A stretch of 64,000 bases of DNA from Comamonas resistens (GTDB lineage: Bacteria; Pseudomonadota; Gammaproteobacteria; Burkholderiales; Burkholderiaceae_C). The stretch is from positions 5,188,011-5,252,010 of the forward strand of contig NZ_CP125947.1 in NCBI RefSeq assembly GCF_030064165.1, given 5' to 3'. The notes under the pieces were generated by a model, which was not told where the DNA came from, searched no databases, and saw only the letters and a program-made list of their open reading frames with translations. A program made the position numbers and the translations under genes. Below, piece by piece: positions 10,761 through 18,601 of the stretch. The stretch's first letter is position 1, and each line of letters opens with the position of its first letter.

Positions 10761-11183
10761 TTAGAAGCTCTGGCCACGCCGTTCCGCCGCGCGCTCGGCA
10801 TAGCGGTTGAAGCGCCAGGAATCGCCCTCGATTGTGATGCGGCGCCATACGGCGCGCTTCTCGGCAGGCTCCATGGCCGTCCAGTGCTGCACCTCGTCAA
10901 AACTGCGGCCGCAGCCCTTGCATTTTTCATCGCCCTGGCTGGTGGAGCAGATGGCGATGCAAGGCGTATCAGGCATGGTTTCGAACCAGACCAGCCAGGC
11001 CGCCATGGCATGTGACGGGAAGCCCTCCACGGCCACCTCGGACTCGCGTGCATGGATCATCAGCGCATACACCTCGGCCAGGGCCTTGACCTCGGGCGCC
11101 ATCAGCACGCCGTCGGGTGACGGGGCTCGGCCTCGCCAGTAATTGATGGCCGCTTCGATGTCGGTGATGTGAATGGCAGTCAT
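10761..11183 (-). CDS. DUF3717-DUF1289 two-domain protein
   Basis: A 140-residue protein. The N-terminal part (ITDIEAAINYWRGR ... VYALMIHARE) matches the short DUF3717 helical domain found in Burkholderiales. The C-terminal part has the DUF1289 cysteine pattern CIAIC-x7-CKGCGRS followed by W..M...EK..VW.RI, a small putative metal or Fe-S binding module. The function is unknown. The start at 11183 was chosen because the DUF3717 pattern begins there; the longer frame upstream passes through a repeat copy at about 11235-11295. The fusion of the two small domains is the notable point. Confidence 0.82.
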   Translation of the reverse strand: MTAIHITDIEAAINYWRGRAPSPDGVLMAPEVKALAEVYALMIHARESEVAVEGFPSHAMAAWLVWFETMPDTPCIAICSTSQGDEKCKGCGRSFDEVQHWTAMEPAEKRAVWRRITIEGDSWRFNRYAERAAERRGQSF

Positions 11184-11234
11184 GGAGCAGGCATCATAAG
11201 CCGCTGCCATGAGGCCTGCGCCAGCAAGGTTGCT

Positions 11235-11295
11235 GCATTTTTGGTAGCTGCCTGCTCTTTGTACAAAAGCGCTGCAAGACAGATATTCAATATAA
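11235..11295. repeat. Degenerate copy of the AGCGCT repeat family
   Basis: TTTTTGGTAGCTGCC ... TTTGTACAAA ... AGCGCTGCAAG shares the TTTTTGATAGCTG and AAGCGCT blocks with the other copies. It lies upstream of the DUF1289 gene. Confidence 0.45.
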
Positions 11296-11361
11296 AACCT
11301 GTGAACTAGATGGGTTTTGAAGCTTGTCATCGGCGGCATGCTGTGTTGAAATCCGCAGCTT

Positions 11362-11526
11362 CGAAGGGGAGTAGCTCAGTCGGCACCGCATAGGAGTCGG
11401 CAGCGAACCGGTCGTCAATACGAAGCTTCACGCTTCCGGCCGTTCGGATTGCAGTCACGCTGCAGTTGAGCAAGACCTTTGATGGACCCGTGACGGTCGA
11501 TCAAAGGACTCCCCGAGCCAGGTTTT
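11362..11526 (+). promoter_or_regulatory. yybP-ykoY manganese riboswitch and expression platform
   Basis: The conserved elements appear in order: AAGGGGAGTAGC (11364-11375), GTCGTCAATACG (11412-11423) and GCAAGACCTTT (11470-11480), which closes stem P1. The class binds Mn2+ and controls TerC/MntP exporters, as here. Downstream, CCTTTGAT (11476-11483) can pair instead with ATCAAAGG across GACC/GGTC, and ACTCCCC (11508-11514) is complementary to GGGGAGT (11367-11373). Both pairings compete with the aptamer, so a switch in structure is easy to draw. A small GG.CTC/GAG.CC hairpin with T5 (to 11526) could be the terminator. Aptamer call is strong; mechanism is inference. Confidence 0.9.
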
Positions 11527-11642
11527 TCCTCGCCCGGACGGGTGCTTCGGCTTATGTCGCAAAGGTCATTTGGTATCGGCGGCAATGGCGGTGCGTCTCC
11601 GGCACTTGCTCCGAAAACATTCGACAACGAGGAAAACAACAC

Positions 11643-12398
11643 ATGGACCTGGACTTTCTCACCCATGCGCCCTTCTGGATCGCACTGGGCCAGATCATCA
11701 TCATCGACATCCTGCTGGGCGGCGACAACGCGGTCGTGATCGCGCTGGCCTGCCGCAAGCTGCCTCCCGAGCAGCGCCGCAAGGGCATCATCTACGGCAC
11801 CGCCGGTGCCATCATCCTGCGCATCATCCTGATCGCCTTTGCGATGGTGCTGCTGCAACTGCCGTTCCTGAAGGTCGTGGGCGCCATCCTGCTGGTGTGG
11901 ATCGGTATCAAGCTGATCGCCCCCGATGACGAAGGTCATGACAACATCGAAGGCAGCGACCGCCTGTTTGCCGCCATCAAGACCATCATCGTGGCCGACC
12001 TGGTGATGTCCGTGGACAACGTGATCGCCATCGCTGGCGCCGCCCAAAGCTCGGGCGAACACCAGATGCTGCTGATCGTGCTGGGTCTGCTGATCTCGGT
12101 GCCCATCATCGTCTGGGGCTCGCAACTGGTGATCAAACTTATGGAGCGCTTCCCCGTCATCATCGTGGCCGGCGGCATGCTGCTGGGCTGGATTGCGGGC
12201 GGCATGCTGGTGACCGACCCCGTGTTCGTCAACACCGAGAAGTGGCTGTGGATGCCCAAGCTGGGCACGACGGACGCACAAGGTCTGGCCGAGATCTCCA
12301 AGACCCTGTACTGGTCCGCTCATATTGGTGGTGCGCTGCTGGTGCTGGCTCTGGGCAAGTTCATCGCCAGCCGTCGTCCCGCCCCTGTTGCCCACTGA
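11643..12398 (+). CDS. TerC family integral membrane transporter (probable Mn2+ exporter)
   Basis: A 251-residue protein with about seven membrane helices and the TerC signatures GGDNAVVIALACR (near residue 20) and ADLVMSVDNVIAIAG (near residue 120). Their acidic and Asn residues are thought to form the metal site. The family includes Alx, YkoY and MeeF-type manganese exporters; the Mn2+ role here is inferred mainly from the riboswitch in its leader. The ATG at 11643 has GAGGAAAACAAC upstream. A perfect 10-bp inverted repeat follows (12431-12470). A second TerC paralogue at 32788-33480 lacks the riboswitch. Confidence 0.93.
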   Translation: MDLDFLTHAPFWIALGQIIIIDILLGGDNAVVIALACRKLPPEQRRKGIIYGTAGAIILRIILIAFAMVLLQLPFLKVVGAILLVWIGIKLIAPDDEGHDNIEGSDRLFAAIKTIIVADLVMSVDNVIAIAGAAQSSGEHQMLLIVLGLLISVPIIVWGSQLVIKLMERFPVIIVAGGMLLGWIAGGMLVTDPVFVNTEKWLWMPKLGTTDAQGLAEISKTLYWSAHIGGALLVLALGKFIASRRPAPVAH

Positions 12399-12430
12399 TG
12401 CGGTGAGCAGCCCTGGGTGAAAACCCAGAA

Positions 12431-12470
12431 ATTCGTGAAGGATTGCGGAACTGCCCGCGCCTTCACGAAT
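12431..12470. repeat. Stem-loop downstream of terC-like gene
   Basis: ATTCGTGAAG (12431-12440) and CTTCACGAAT (12461-12470) are perfect arms, with a second GCGG/CCGC pair inside. No T run follows, so it may stabilise the transcript or terminate weakly. It sits between the TerC gene and the next gene in the same direction. Confidence 0.55.
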
Positions 12471-12541
12471 CACAATAAAACAAAGTCAGCAGCCTTCAAC
12501 AAGACTGCTCCATCCCTTAACCCTGCCCGCAAGGACACACT

Positions 12542-13015
12542 TTGAACCCCGTCATTGTTTACGTTGATGATGCCGCTTACGCCCAGCCCATGCTGGAGGC
12601 GCTGGCCGGATCCAGCCAGTCGGCGTCCTCCCACTGGCTGCTGGTCGCCTGCGCTCCCCGCATGACGCACCGCGTGAGCAAGTGGGTCAGCCACCGCGCC
12701 CGTGAGAACTGGCGCGGCAAGTGGGCGGACAAGCTGTTTTCCGCCCTGGTTCCCGTGATGGCGGCCTCCGGTGCCAAGGTCACGCCCGTGCTGGCCAAGG
12801 GCCCGCTGACCGAGCTGATTGCCGAGCTGCAGCAAGAGCATGGCACGGCACAGATCATTGATGCGCGCCGCCCCAAGCAGGAAGCGATGCAGGCCGCTCC
12901 GGCCAAGCAAAGCGCGCAGGCAGCGCCCATGGGTCGCCGCTGGAATCTGCCCGGCACCGTGGCAGCCATCGCGGCCATGATGGGCTTTGTGATTGACGAC
13001 TCACTCTCGTTCTAA
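12542..13015 (+). CDS. Unknown protein, possible USP-like fold with C-terminal anchor
   Basis: I do not recognise a named family. The 157-residue protein opens with a strand-helix pattern (MNPVIVYVDDAAYAQPMLEAL), has a second strand (HWLLVACAPRMTHR) and a third (TAQIIDARRP). This is reminiscent of a universal-stress-protein or Rossmann half-fold. A Lys/Arg- and Trp-rich middle follows, then an Ala/Gln linker and a hydrophobic end (TVAAIAAMMGFVIDD) that could touch the membrane. Translation appears to begin at TTG (12542) with AAGGA eight bases before it; no better start is in frame. It lies downstream of the riboswitch-controlled TerC gene in the same direction, so co-expression with metal stress is possible but unproven. 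Confidence 0.75.
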   Translation: MNPVIVYVDDAAYAQPMLEALAGSSQSASSHWLLVACAPRMTHRVSKWVSHRARENWRGKWADKLFSALVPVMAASGAKVTPVLAKGPLTELIAELQQEHGTAQIIDARRPKQEAMQAAPAKQSAQAAPMGRRWNLPGTVAAIAAMMGFVIDDSLSF

Positions 13016-13038
13016 TCCCTTCACCCGCTGACCCTATC

Positions 13039-13074
13039 AAGCCTTGTGCGGCCAAAGCTGCACAAGGCTTTTTT
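13039..13074 (+). terminator. Intrinsic terminator
   Basis: AAGCCTTGTGC (13039-13049) and GCACAAGGCTT (13060-13070) form an 11-bp stem followed by TTTT. It ends the 12542-13015 transcript. Confidence 0.9.
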
Positions 13075-13176
13075 CATCGCCGGGCCACCTGAAGATGAAA
13101 ACGCCGTGACCGCCCAGGTCCTCTATCGCAGGGGCAACGGCCACACGCAGTGGGAAGCGTGGGTGTCATTTGTCAC
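13075..13176. repeat. Flank-type copy of the GC-rich dispersed repeat
   Basis: CATCGCCGGGCC after a terminator T run, then CCACACGCAGTGGGAAGCG and GTGTCATTTGTCA. The same blocks in the same order recur at 38949-39026, and the second block resembles the reverse complement of the repeats at 54849-55010. Confidence 0.6.
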
Positions 13177-13232
13177 GCCCTGGCTGCGTGCAGCGCAAAC
13201 CACTGCCGCAGTCAGCTGCTATGCTGGTCGGC

Positions 13233-13583
13233 ATGAAAATCCTCGTCAAATGGCTTCTTTGCGCAGCGGCTCTTCTCGGGGTCGCCTATATCTATAGCGG
13301 TGTTCAGGTCCAGAGCTTTGGCTCGGCCATGATTGCGGCCCTGGTCATCGGCCTGCTCAACACCATCATCCGCCCCATCCTGGTGGTGCTGACCCTGCCC
13401 GTGACCATCATCACCGTCGGCCTGTTCCTGTTTGTGGTCAACGGCCTGATGTTCTGGATGGCCTCGGGCCTGCTGGGCGGCTTTCATGTCGCCGGCTTCT
13501 GGGCCGCCATGCTGGGCGCACTGATCTACTCGGCCCTGGGCTTACTTATTGATCGTCTTGTCGCGCAGCTGTTCCCGGAGTAA
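13233..13583 (+). CDS. Phage holin family IV / YvlD-like small membrane protein
   Basis: A 116-residue protein with four predicted membrane helices. It has the PF04020 pattern: ALVIGLLNTIIRPILVVLTLPVTIITVGLF, then a helix with VNGLMFWMASGL and a final GALIYSALGLLID helix. Despite the family's holin name, such proteins are widespread chromosomal proteins of unknown role and no phage genes are nearby. The ATG at 13233 was chosen because the first helix begins right after it. Its last 42 bases overlap the 3' end of the convergent M48 protease gene. Confidence 0.88.
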   Translation: MKILVKWLLCAAALLGVAYIYSGVQVQSFGSAMIAALVIGLLNTIIRPILVVLTLPVTIITVGLFLFVVNGLMFWMASGLLGGFHVAGFWAAMLGALIYSALGLLIDRLVAQLFPE

Positions 13584-15215
13584 TTCATCCACGGCACGCA
13601 AGCGCGTGTCGATGATCGATGCCTCGAAGTAATCGGCCTTGGCCCCTGCCTTGCGGGCCAGGTCCTGTGCGGCCTTGAAGCGGTCCACCGCTGCCGCATA
13701 GTCATAGTACGCAACCTGGGCCTCGGCCTCGGCACGCAGGGCCCGCATCTCCTGGCCCTGGCTGCGCCAGACCCTGGCCAGCGTCTGCCAGGCCGTGCCA
13801 TCACGCGGATGGTCCGTCACCCAGGTCTGCAAGGGGCTGGCCATAGAGGCCGCCTGACCCAGTTTGAGCAGAATATCCGCACGCAGCAGCAATTCTGGCC
13901 TGCGCGGCGCCACATGCTCGACCACATCGATGGTGGCAAGACTGGGCCCGGCCTCACGCGGCCCGGCCTCGCGTGGCCCGGCCAGATTGCCGCTGGCCGT
14001 GACCTTGGGTGCAGGCTGGGGCGCATTGCTGGACTGTAGCGGCAGGGCCGCAAACGCCGCCTGCGGCTGGTCGGCCTTGTATTCCAGCTCGGCACTCAGC
14101 CAACGGGCCTGGATATTGGCCTGGGCATTACCCGCCGTGGCACTGAGCAAACGCTGCACCATCTCGCGCGCCAACGGCCAGTCGCGCAGATAGATGGCGC
14201 TGAGCGTGGCCGCATACAGCTGGCCGATCTGCTCTGCCTGCGTCAAGGAAGCAAAGCTGCCCGAGCGCGGCAACGTCGCCCACTGGCGGCGCACATCCAC
14301 ACCGGTGTTGGAGATGACGCGCGCGCGCGCCGCCATCATCACATGCTCCAGCGTGGGCGCCGGCGCAGCGGCACGCTTGCCCGGCGGCACGCGTGAATCC
14401 ATGTCGGCAATACGCTGCGTGGTCAGCGGGTGGCTGCGCAGATAGGGCCAGCTGCCGTTGTCATTGAGTCGGCTGGCCTGCTGCAGCTTGCCGAACATGC
14501 TCACAAATCCTTGGGGAGCAAAGCCTGCCGGCGCCATCAGGCTGTAGCCCATGCGGTCGGCCTCGCTCTCCATGGCGCGCGAGAAATTCAGCTGGTTCTG
14601 CATCACGGCGGCCGGCCCACCCATCATGATGGCCATGGCCGCATCGGGGCTGCGTGTGGCTGCCAAGGCCCCCAGCAGCATGGAGGCCAGCATCAGCGGC
14701 GTCTGCTTGCCCTGCTGGGACAGCATGCGCGCAATATGGCGCTGGGTGATGTGGCTGGTTTCGTGAGCAATGACCGAAGCCAGCTCGTCCCCGCTGCTGA
14801 CGACGCCGATCAGCCCCAGATATACGCCCATATAGCCGCCGGGCAGCGCAAACGCGTTGACCTGACGGTCCTTGCCCAGCAGCAACGTCCAGGCAAAACG
14901 CTCTTCCAGCTCCTGCGACAGCTCGCCATTCTTGCGCGCGGCATCCTGCAAATGCAGCCAGATACCCTCCACATACTCCTGCAGCACCGGGTCGTCCAGA
15001 TAGTCAGGGTCACGGTAGAGTTCCTTGACGATGGAATCTCCCAGTCGGCGCTCCTCACCCGTGGTCAACGAGGATGCACCGTCACCCAGAGTGGGAAGGC
15101 CTGCAGCCTGAACGGGATGCAGCATGGGGGCAACGCATTGAAGAGCTATCAAAACAGAAGCTGCTAGCGCTTTCAGAGTATGGGCTTTAGGCAGTTTTGG
15201 CATCAAAAATGGCAT
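13542..15215 (-). CDS. M48 family metalloprotease with TPR tail (BepA-like)
   Basis: A periplasmic zinc protease of about 557 residues. It has an N-terminal signal peptide (hydrophobic stretch ending near QAAG at residue 39), the zinc motif HETSH (151-155) and the third-ligand region ESEADRMGYSL. The C-terminal half is helical and repeat-rich and contains YAAAVDRFKAAQDLARK, as expected for TPRs. E. coli BepA helps assemble LptD and degrades stalled outer-membrane proteins. Starts at 15224 (GTG), 15215 and 15203 are possible, and none has a good ribosome site. Part of the signal peptide is encoded by a dispersed repeat (15137-15180). A short GPREA tandem duplication lies near 13950-13990. Confidence 0.9.
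   Translation of the reverse strand: MPFLMPKLPKAHTLKALAASVLIALQCVAPMLHPVQAAGLPTLGDGASSLTTGEERRLGDSIVKELYRDPDYLDDPVLQEYVEGIWLHLQDAARKNGELSQELEERFAWTLLLGKDRQVNAFALPGGYMGVYLGLIGVVSSGDELASVIAHETSHITQRHIARMLSQQGKQTPLMLASMLLGALAATRSPDAAMAIMMGGPAAVMQNQLNFSRAMESEADRMGYSLMAPAGFAPQGFVSMFGKLQQASRLNDNGSWPYLRSHPLTTQRIADMDSRVPPGKRAAAPAPTLEHVMMAARARVISNTGVDVRRQWATLPRSGSFASLTQAEQIGQLYAATLSAIYLRDWPLAREMVQRLLSATAGNAQANIQARWLSAELEYKADQPQAAFAALPLQSSNAPQPAPKVTASGNLAGPREAGPREAGPSLATIDVVEHVAPRRPELLLRADILLKLGQAASMASPLQTWVTDHPRDGTAWQTLARVWRSQGQEMRALRAEAEAQVAYYDYAAAVDRFKAAQDLARKAGAKADYFEASIIDTRLRAVDELLREQLRDKTINK
15137..15180. repeat. AGCGCT-family repeat inside the M48 protease signal-peptide codons
   Basis: GCTATCAAAACAGAAGCTGCTAGCGCTTTC matches the family blocks GATAGCT and AGCTG-TAGCGCTT. 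It is read in frame on the minus strand as part of the signal peptide (LKALAASVLIAL). Confidence 0.55.
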
Positions 15216-15406
15216 GGCAATCACGACATTGCCAGCATTCAGGACTCTGAGCTACCGGCAGTTCAACACCCTACTATGATGCCCTGATTGATTCGCACTG
15301 CAGCATGCCTGCCTGTTACAGCGGGGTAAAGCCTGGACGCAGTGGCGCTCACCCCAAGATTATTGGCGCTGCCCATTGCGGACAGCCCCCTCACCGGAAA
15401 GCAAAC

Positions 15407-15880
15407 ATGTCCTCTCTGACCCACTTCGATGCCCAAGGCCAGGCCCATATGGTCGACGTCGGCGGCAAGCCCGCCACCCACCGCATAGCGGTCGCCGAAG
15501 GCCGTATCACCATGAAGCCTGAGACGCTGGCCATTGTGCAAAACGGCACCGCCAAAAAAGGCGATGTGTTGGGCATAGCCCGCATCGCCGCCATCATGGC
15601 CGCCAAGAAGACCAGTGACCTTATCCCCCTTTGTCACCCCCTGGCCCTGACCCGCGTGGCCGTGGAGTTTGAACTGCAGCCCGAATCCAGTTCCATCCTC
15701 TGCACCGCCACCGTGGAGCTGACGGGCCAGACCGGTGTGGAAATGGAAGCCTTAACCGCCGTGCAGGTCGGTTTGCTGACCATCTACGATATGTGCAAGG
15801 CGGTGGATAAGGGGATGGTAATGGGGGGGGTCAGGGTGCTGGAGAAACGGGGGGGGAAGTCAGGGAGTTGGGCGGTTTGA
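15407..15880 (+). CDS. moaC: Cyclic pyranopterin monophosphate synthase
   Basis: MoaC converts the 3',8-cyclo-GTP product of MoaA to cyclic pyranopterin monophosphate, the first stable molybdopterin precursor. The 157-residue protein carries the conserved [15 protein letters not shown], the [11 protein letters not shown] segment and the closing [21 protein letters not shown] (conserved Asp, Lys). The start at 15407 has ACCGGAAAG upstream. No other moa gene is adjacent. The last 60 bases contain two runs of eight G (15823-15830 and 15849-15856) encoded by GGG glycine codons, which the rest of the gene avoids. Confidence 0.96.
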   Translation: MSSLTHFDAQGQAHMVDVGGKPATHRIAVAEGRITMKPETLAIVQNGTAKKGDVLGIARIAAIMAAKKTSDLIPLCHPLALTRVAVEFELQPESSSILCTATVELTGQTGVEMEALTAVQVGLLTIYDMCKAVDKGMVMGGVRVLEKRGGKSGSWAV

Positions 15881-15899
15881 GGTTTGCCGCCTGCTGAGC

Positions 15900-15955
15900 A
15901 TTTTTGATAGCTGGTGGTGCTTGCTAGGATTGGTAAAAGCTTATGCCAATCTGTC
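15900..15955. repeat. Degenerate AGCGCT-family repeat between moaC and the LtaS-like gene
   Basis: TTTTTGATAGCTGG and a following GCTTGCTAGG/AAAGCTT segment match the family start. It lies between two convergent genes. Confidence 0.45.
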
Positions 15956-15964
15956 GATACCTGC

Positions 15965-17362
15965 TCAGTCAACCTCAATGACTAGGTAAGGAACCTGCCC
16001 CTCAATAAAGGCATCGCGCGAGTCTGCATCGAAGAACTTGGGCTGGTGATCGCCCACCAGCACGATACGCAGGCCGGGCAACGGATGACGCAACAACGCC
16101 CCCTTTAGCGACTGCATGAAGTCATACAGCAACGCAGCATGTGCACAGCGCGCACCCTCCAGTTGCAACACGGGGCATACACGATCTGGCACATCGGGAG
16201 AACTTAGATCAGCCAGCTTATAGGGCGTATGCGAGTTAAGCGTCATCCAGTAGCTGAACTGCCTCCCAGGCTCGTGCAGTGTCTGTATCACACGGTCCGT
16301 AATACTGTAGTCACAAATGCCAGGCATATTGGAACAAAGCCTGCCATCCGCGATGAGCTCAGGCAGAAAGGATCTCTGTGCAAAACCGATTTGCGGATAC
16401 CAATTCCCGTTTCGATACATGCGGGGCGAGGCTCCGTTAAAGGCCCGTGTTTGCCAGCCCTGTGTGCGCAGACGATTGGGCAGGCAGTTCTCGGCTTGCG
16501 GCACATCATCGATACGCAATGTCTGCGGGATCAGGCCGCATAACTCCCGAAGTTCCCCCTGCAAGGTTGAGCCTTGAGAATGGACTATGCCCGTATCCAG
16601 TTGTCGCAAAATTGGGGCACGCCATAGATCGCGCCAGAACTGATTTTCCACCTCGTTGCGCGCCAAGCCCCAAGACTCGACCACTACCAGCAATAGCTTG
16701 TCTGGCATCGCTGCACCTTGGTTCAGATCACTGAACCGACTCACAGCGGACTGTTTCGGCGCGATCGGCCTGAATACTCCCACATCGGGTGCATAGCCTT
16801 CTTCGTAAAAAGCCATCGCCTGTTGCATAAACCGGCTATCCAACATCCACGATCCGGCCAACTTCGCCTGGCGAATACCATAAAGCTTGTCCTCCGTGTG
16901 ATTGAAGCCGTCGAGCCTAGGCACAGCCACCGCAACACCCATAATCGCCAGCGCCCACAGTAACATGGACCGTCCCGGTGAACCCATACGGTGAACCCGC
17001 ACGCACAGCCAGCCCCAAGCCGCCAACGCCACCAAGCCCGCTATACCAGCCAGAATCCAGCTAGTATTGGCATAAGGCAAAAAGCCCAACAGCTCCAGCA
17101 CATCACCGTAGTCCGACGACAGATTGATTTGCGCAAAAGCAAAGAGAAAATCCGCCAACCACAGCACCGTCAAGCCTGCCGCAAACCACAGCGGCCTGCC
17201 GCGCGCAGCCAGAGCCAGTAGCAGAAATTCGGCCCAAAACCAAGGTCGGTAGACTTGAAGCGTCAGTGCTGCCGCCAAGCCCGGTAGCATAGGCAGCAGC
17301 AGCGAACCCAGCGCGGCACTAGCGGTTTTCCACTCGCCCGCCAGTTGCTTACCGTGCTGCAT
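15965..17362 (-). CDS. LtaS/PptA-like sulfatase-fold phosphotransferase
   Basis: A 465-residue membrane enzyme. The first 145 residues contain about four or five hydrophobic helices and the rest is an alkaline-phosphatase/sulfatase domain. Residues matching LtaS catalysis are all visible: Glu229 (VVVESWG), the Thr266 nucleophile (GSTLQGELRELCG), His378 (NSHTPY) and Asp438-His439 (VGDHQPKFF). The family moves phosphoglycerol or phosphoethanolamine groups onto envelope polymers or proteins. It starts inside the preceding serine hydrolase gene (14-base overlap, GGAGTGAG ribosome site). The cluster lies behind a type IV pilin gene, which suggests pilin or surface-glycan modification as a target. 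Lower GC than its neighbours. Confidence 0.85.
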   Translation of the reverse strand: MQHGKQLAGEWKTASAALGSLLLPMLPGLAAALTLQVYRPWFWAEFLLLALAARGRPLWFAAGLTVLWLADFLFAFAQINLSSDYGDVLELLGFLPYANTSWILAGIAGLVALAAWGWLCVRVHRMGSPGRSMLLWALAIMGVAVAVPRLDGFNHTEDKLYGIRQAKLAGSWMLDSRFMQQAMAFYEEGYAPDVGVFRPIAPKQSAVSRFSDLNQGAAMPDKLLLVVVESWGLARNEVENQFWRDLWRAPILRQLDTGIVHSQGSTLQGELRELCGLIPQTLRIDDVPQAENCLPNRLRTQGWQTRAFNGASPRMYRNGNWYPQIGFAQRSFLPELIADGRLCSNMPGICDYSITDRVIQTLHEPGRQFSYWMTLNSHTPYKLADLSSPDVPDRVCPVLQLEGARCAHAALLYDFMQSLKGALLRHPLPGLRIVLVGDHQPKFFDADSRDAFIEGQVPYLVIEVD

Positions 17363-18515
17363 GTTGGCTCACTCCGTCAATCAATGTACGCACTAGGAAA
17401 TCAGAGGCCAGCGTGGGCGGATTTATCTCGCCACTACCTAACCAAACTAGATAGTTCCCCGCCTTATCCATCACAAACAGCGCCGCCATGCCGTAAAGAT
17501 AGCCGCGCTGCTGCCATACTGTGACATCGCCCAACCGGCGGCGCTCCAGAAAGCCATCCATGCAGCTCTCGAACAGGGTTTCGTTGCAGGGAATACCTGG
17601 ATCGTGCATACCGCGCGCAAAGTCCAGCAAAGCACGGTTGTCAGCCACAAAGCGGGCCAGTCCCTGGGCACTACCTGTCATGCCCATGGGCGCGCGCAAT
17701 GCCTGCCAGTCAAAGTGTGCTACAAACTCCGGCCCGCGCATTTCGTTGTGCATAAAGTTGTAGGCAATGGGCGAGTCCACCTCATCCATATAACCCAGCC
17801 CGTAGCGGGATAGATGCATGTCCTGCTCCAGCGCACTCCAGAGGCTACGGCCCATACGCCGCTCATAGGCCACAGCGGCCAGGCAAAAGCCCAGGTTGGC
17901 ATAGGCATAGTGTGAGCCTGGGGTGAACTGCAGCGGCGTGTCCGCCAATTTTTCAAGCTGCCCCGGGCACCAGGGCTTTTGGTCGTCAATGACCATGGGA
18001 TCCTTGACGCGCAGACGGTCAAAACCCGCAGAGTGATTGAGCAAGTGGTGCACTTGTATCTGGGCAATGCGCGGATCACGGAAAGGAGGCGTCAGCCCCA
18101 GCACCTCAAACAGAGGCTGGCTCAGCCAGCCTACCTGCCCCAAAGCCTGCTCATGAGTCACGCCAAAGAAAGTCACCAATTTGGACAGGCTGGCAAAGCG
18201 AAAGCGTGTATCAGTTGTCACCCGCTTGCTAAAAAAGGGATGGCCTTCCCAGCCATTAACACAGCCGGTCAGCATGCCGGACTGGTCAACCAACGCAATC
18301 TGGTTGGCCGGGGAGTCCAACCTGGTGGGAAGTTGCTGCGCCAAGGTTTGCAACCAAGCAGGGGTTGCAGCATCGCAGCGCGTGGACAGCTCCGCCAGAT
18401 GTCCTGTGAGCGGATAAACCCAGCGCCGCACCATATTACGATCCGTCTCCCAGGCCAGCCAAGGCAGGAAGATGGCGCAGATCAACAAGAAATAAAGGAT
18501 TGACCGCCGGAACAT
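17349..18515 (-). CDS. Membrane-anchored serine hydrolase of the beta-lactamase (class C/PBP4*) fold
   Basis: A 388-residue protein with an N-terminal membrane helix (residues 5-22) and an extracytoplasmic serine-hydrolase domain. The S-x-x-K nucleophile motif is Ser109-Leu-Ser-Lys112 and the Y-x-N motif is Tyr205-Ala-Asn207. The third (K/H)-x-G motif is not obvious to me. Such proteins include D-aminopeptidases, esterases and teichoic-acid D-alanyl esterases; an antibiotic-resistance role is unlikely with this anchored form. It is translationally coupled to the LtaS-like gene, and the pair may act on one substrate. It begins 87 bases after the pilin stop, beyond a terminator hairpin, so expression may come from read-through. 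Confidence 0.83.
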   Translation of the reverse strand: MFRRSILYFLLICAIFLPWLAWETDRNMVRRWVYPLTGHLAELSTRCDAATPAWLQTLAQQLPTRLDSPANQIALVDQSGMLTGCVNGWEGHPFFSKRVTTDTRFRFASLSKLVTFFGVTHEQALGQVGWLSQPLFEVLGLTPPFRDPRIAQIQVHHLLNHSAGFDRLRVKDPMVIDDQKPWCPGQLEKLADTPLQFTPGSHYAYANLGFCLAAVAYERRMGRSLWSALEQDMHLSRYGLGYMDEVDSPIAYNFMHNEMRGPEFVAHFDWQALRAPMGMTGSAQGLARFVADNRALLDFARGMHDPGIPCNETLFESCMDGFLERRRLGDVTVWQQRGYLYGMAALFVMDKAGNYLVWLGSGEINPPTLASDFLVRTLIDGVSQHAAR

Positions 18516-18536
18516 GGTTAATTGAGACCCACATAA

Positions 18537-18568
18537 ATAAAGAAGCGCCTTAATCAGGCGCTTCTTTC
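18537..18568 (-). terminator. Terminator after the pilin gene
   Basis: GAAGCGCCT and AGGCGCTTC (18542-18550 and 18556-18564) form a 9-bp stem. Read leftward it is followed by TTTATTTATG. It separates the pilin from the two genes behind it and may let part of the transcript through. Confidence 0.8.
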
Positions 18569-18601
18569 AGTCGGTTTTAAAAAGAAATCAATGCTACAGC
18601 A

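Noticed and set aside
11341..11520. A tRNA gene suggested by GGGGAGTAGCTCAGT
   Set aside because: The stretch resembles a tRNA D-arm start, but no anticodon or T-arm follows; it is the conserved 5' block of the Mn2+ riboswitch.
13233..13583. Phage remnant because of the holin-family name
   Set aside because: The family is common in chromosomes and no lysin, tail, integrase or attachment sites are nearby.
17349..18515. Beta-lactamase resistance gene
   Set aside because: It shares the fold and S-x-x-K, Y-x-N motifs but is membrane-anchored, lacks a clear third motif and sits in an operon with a transferase.
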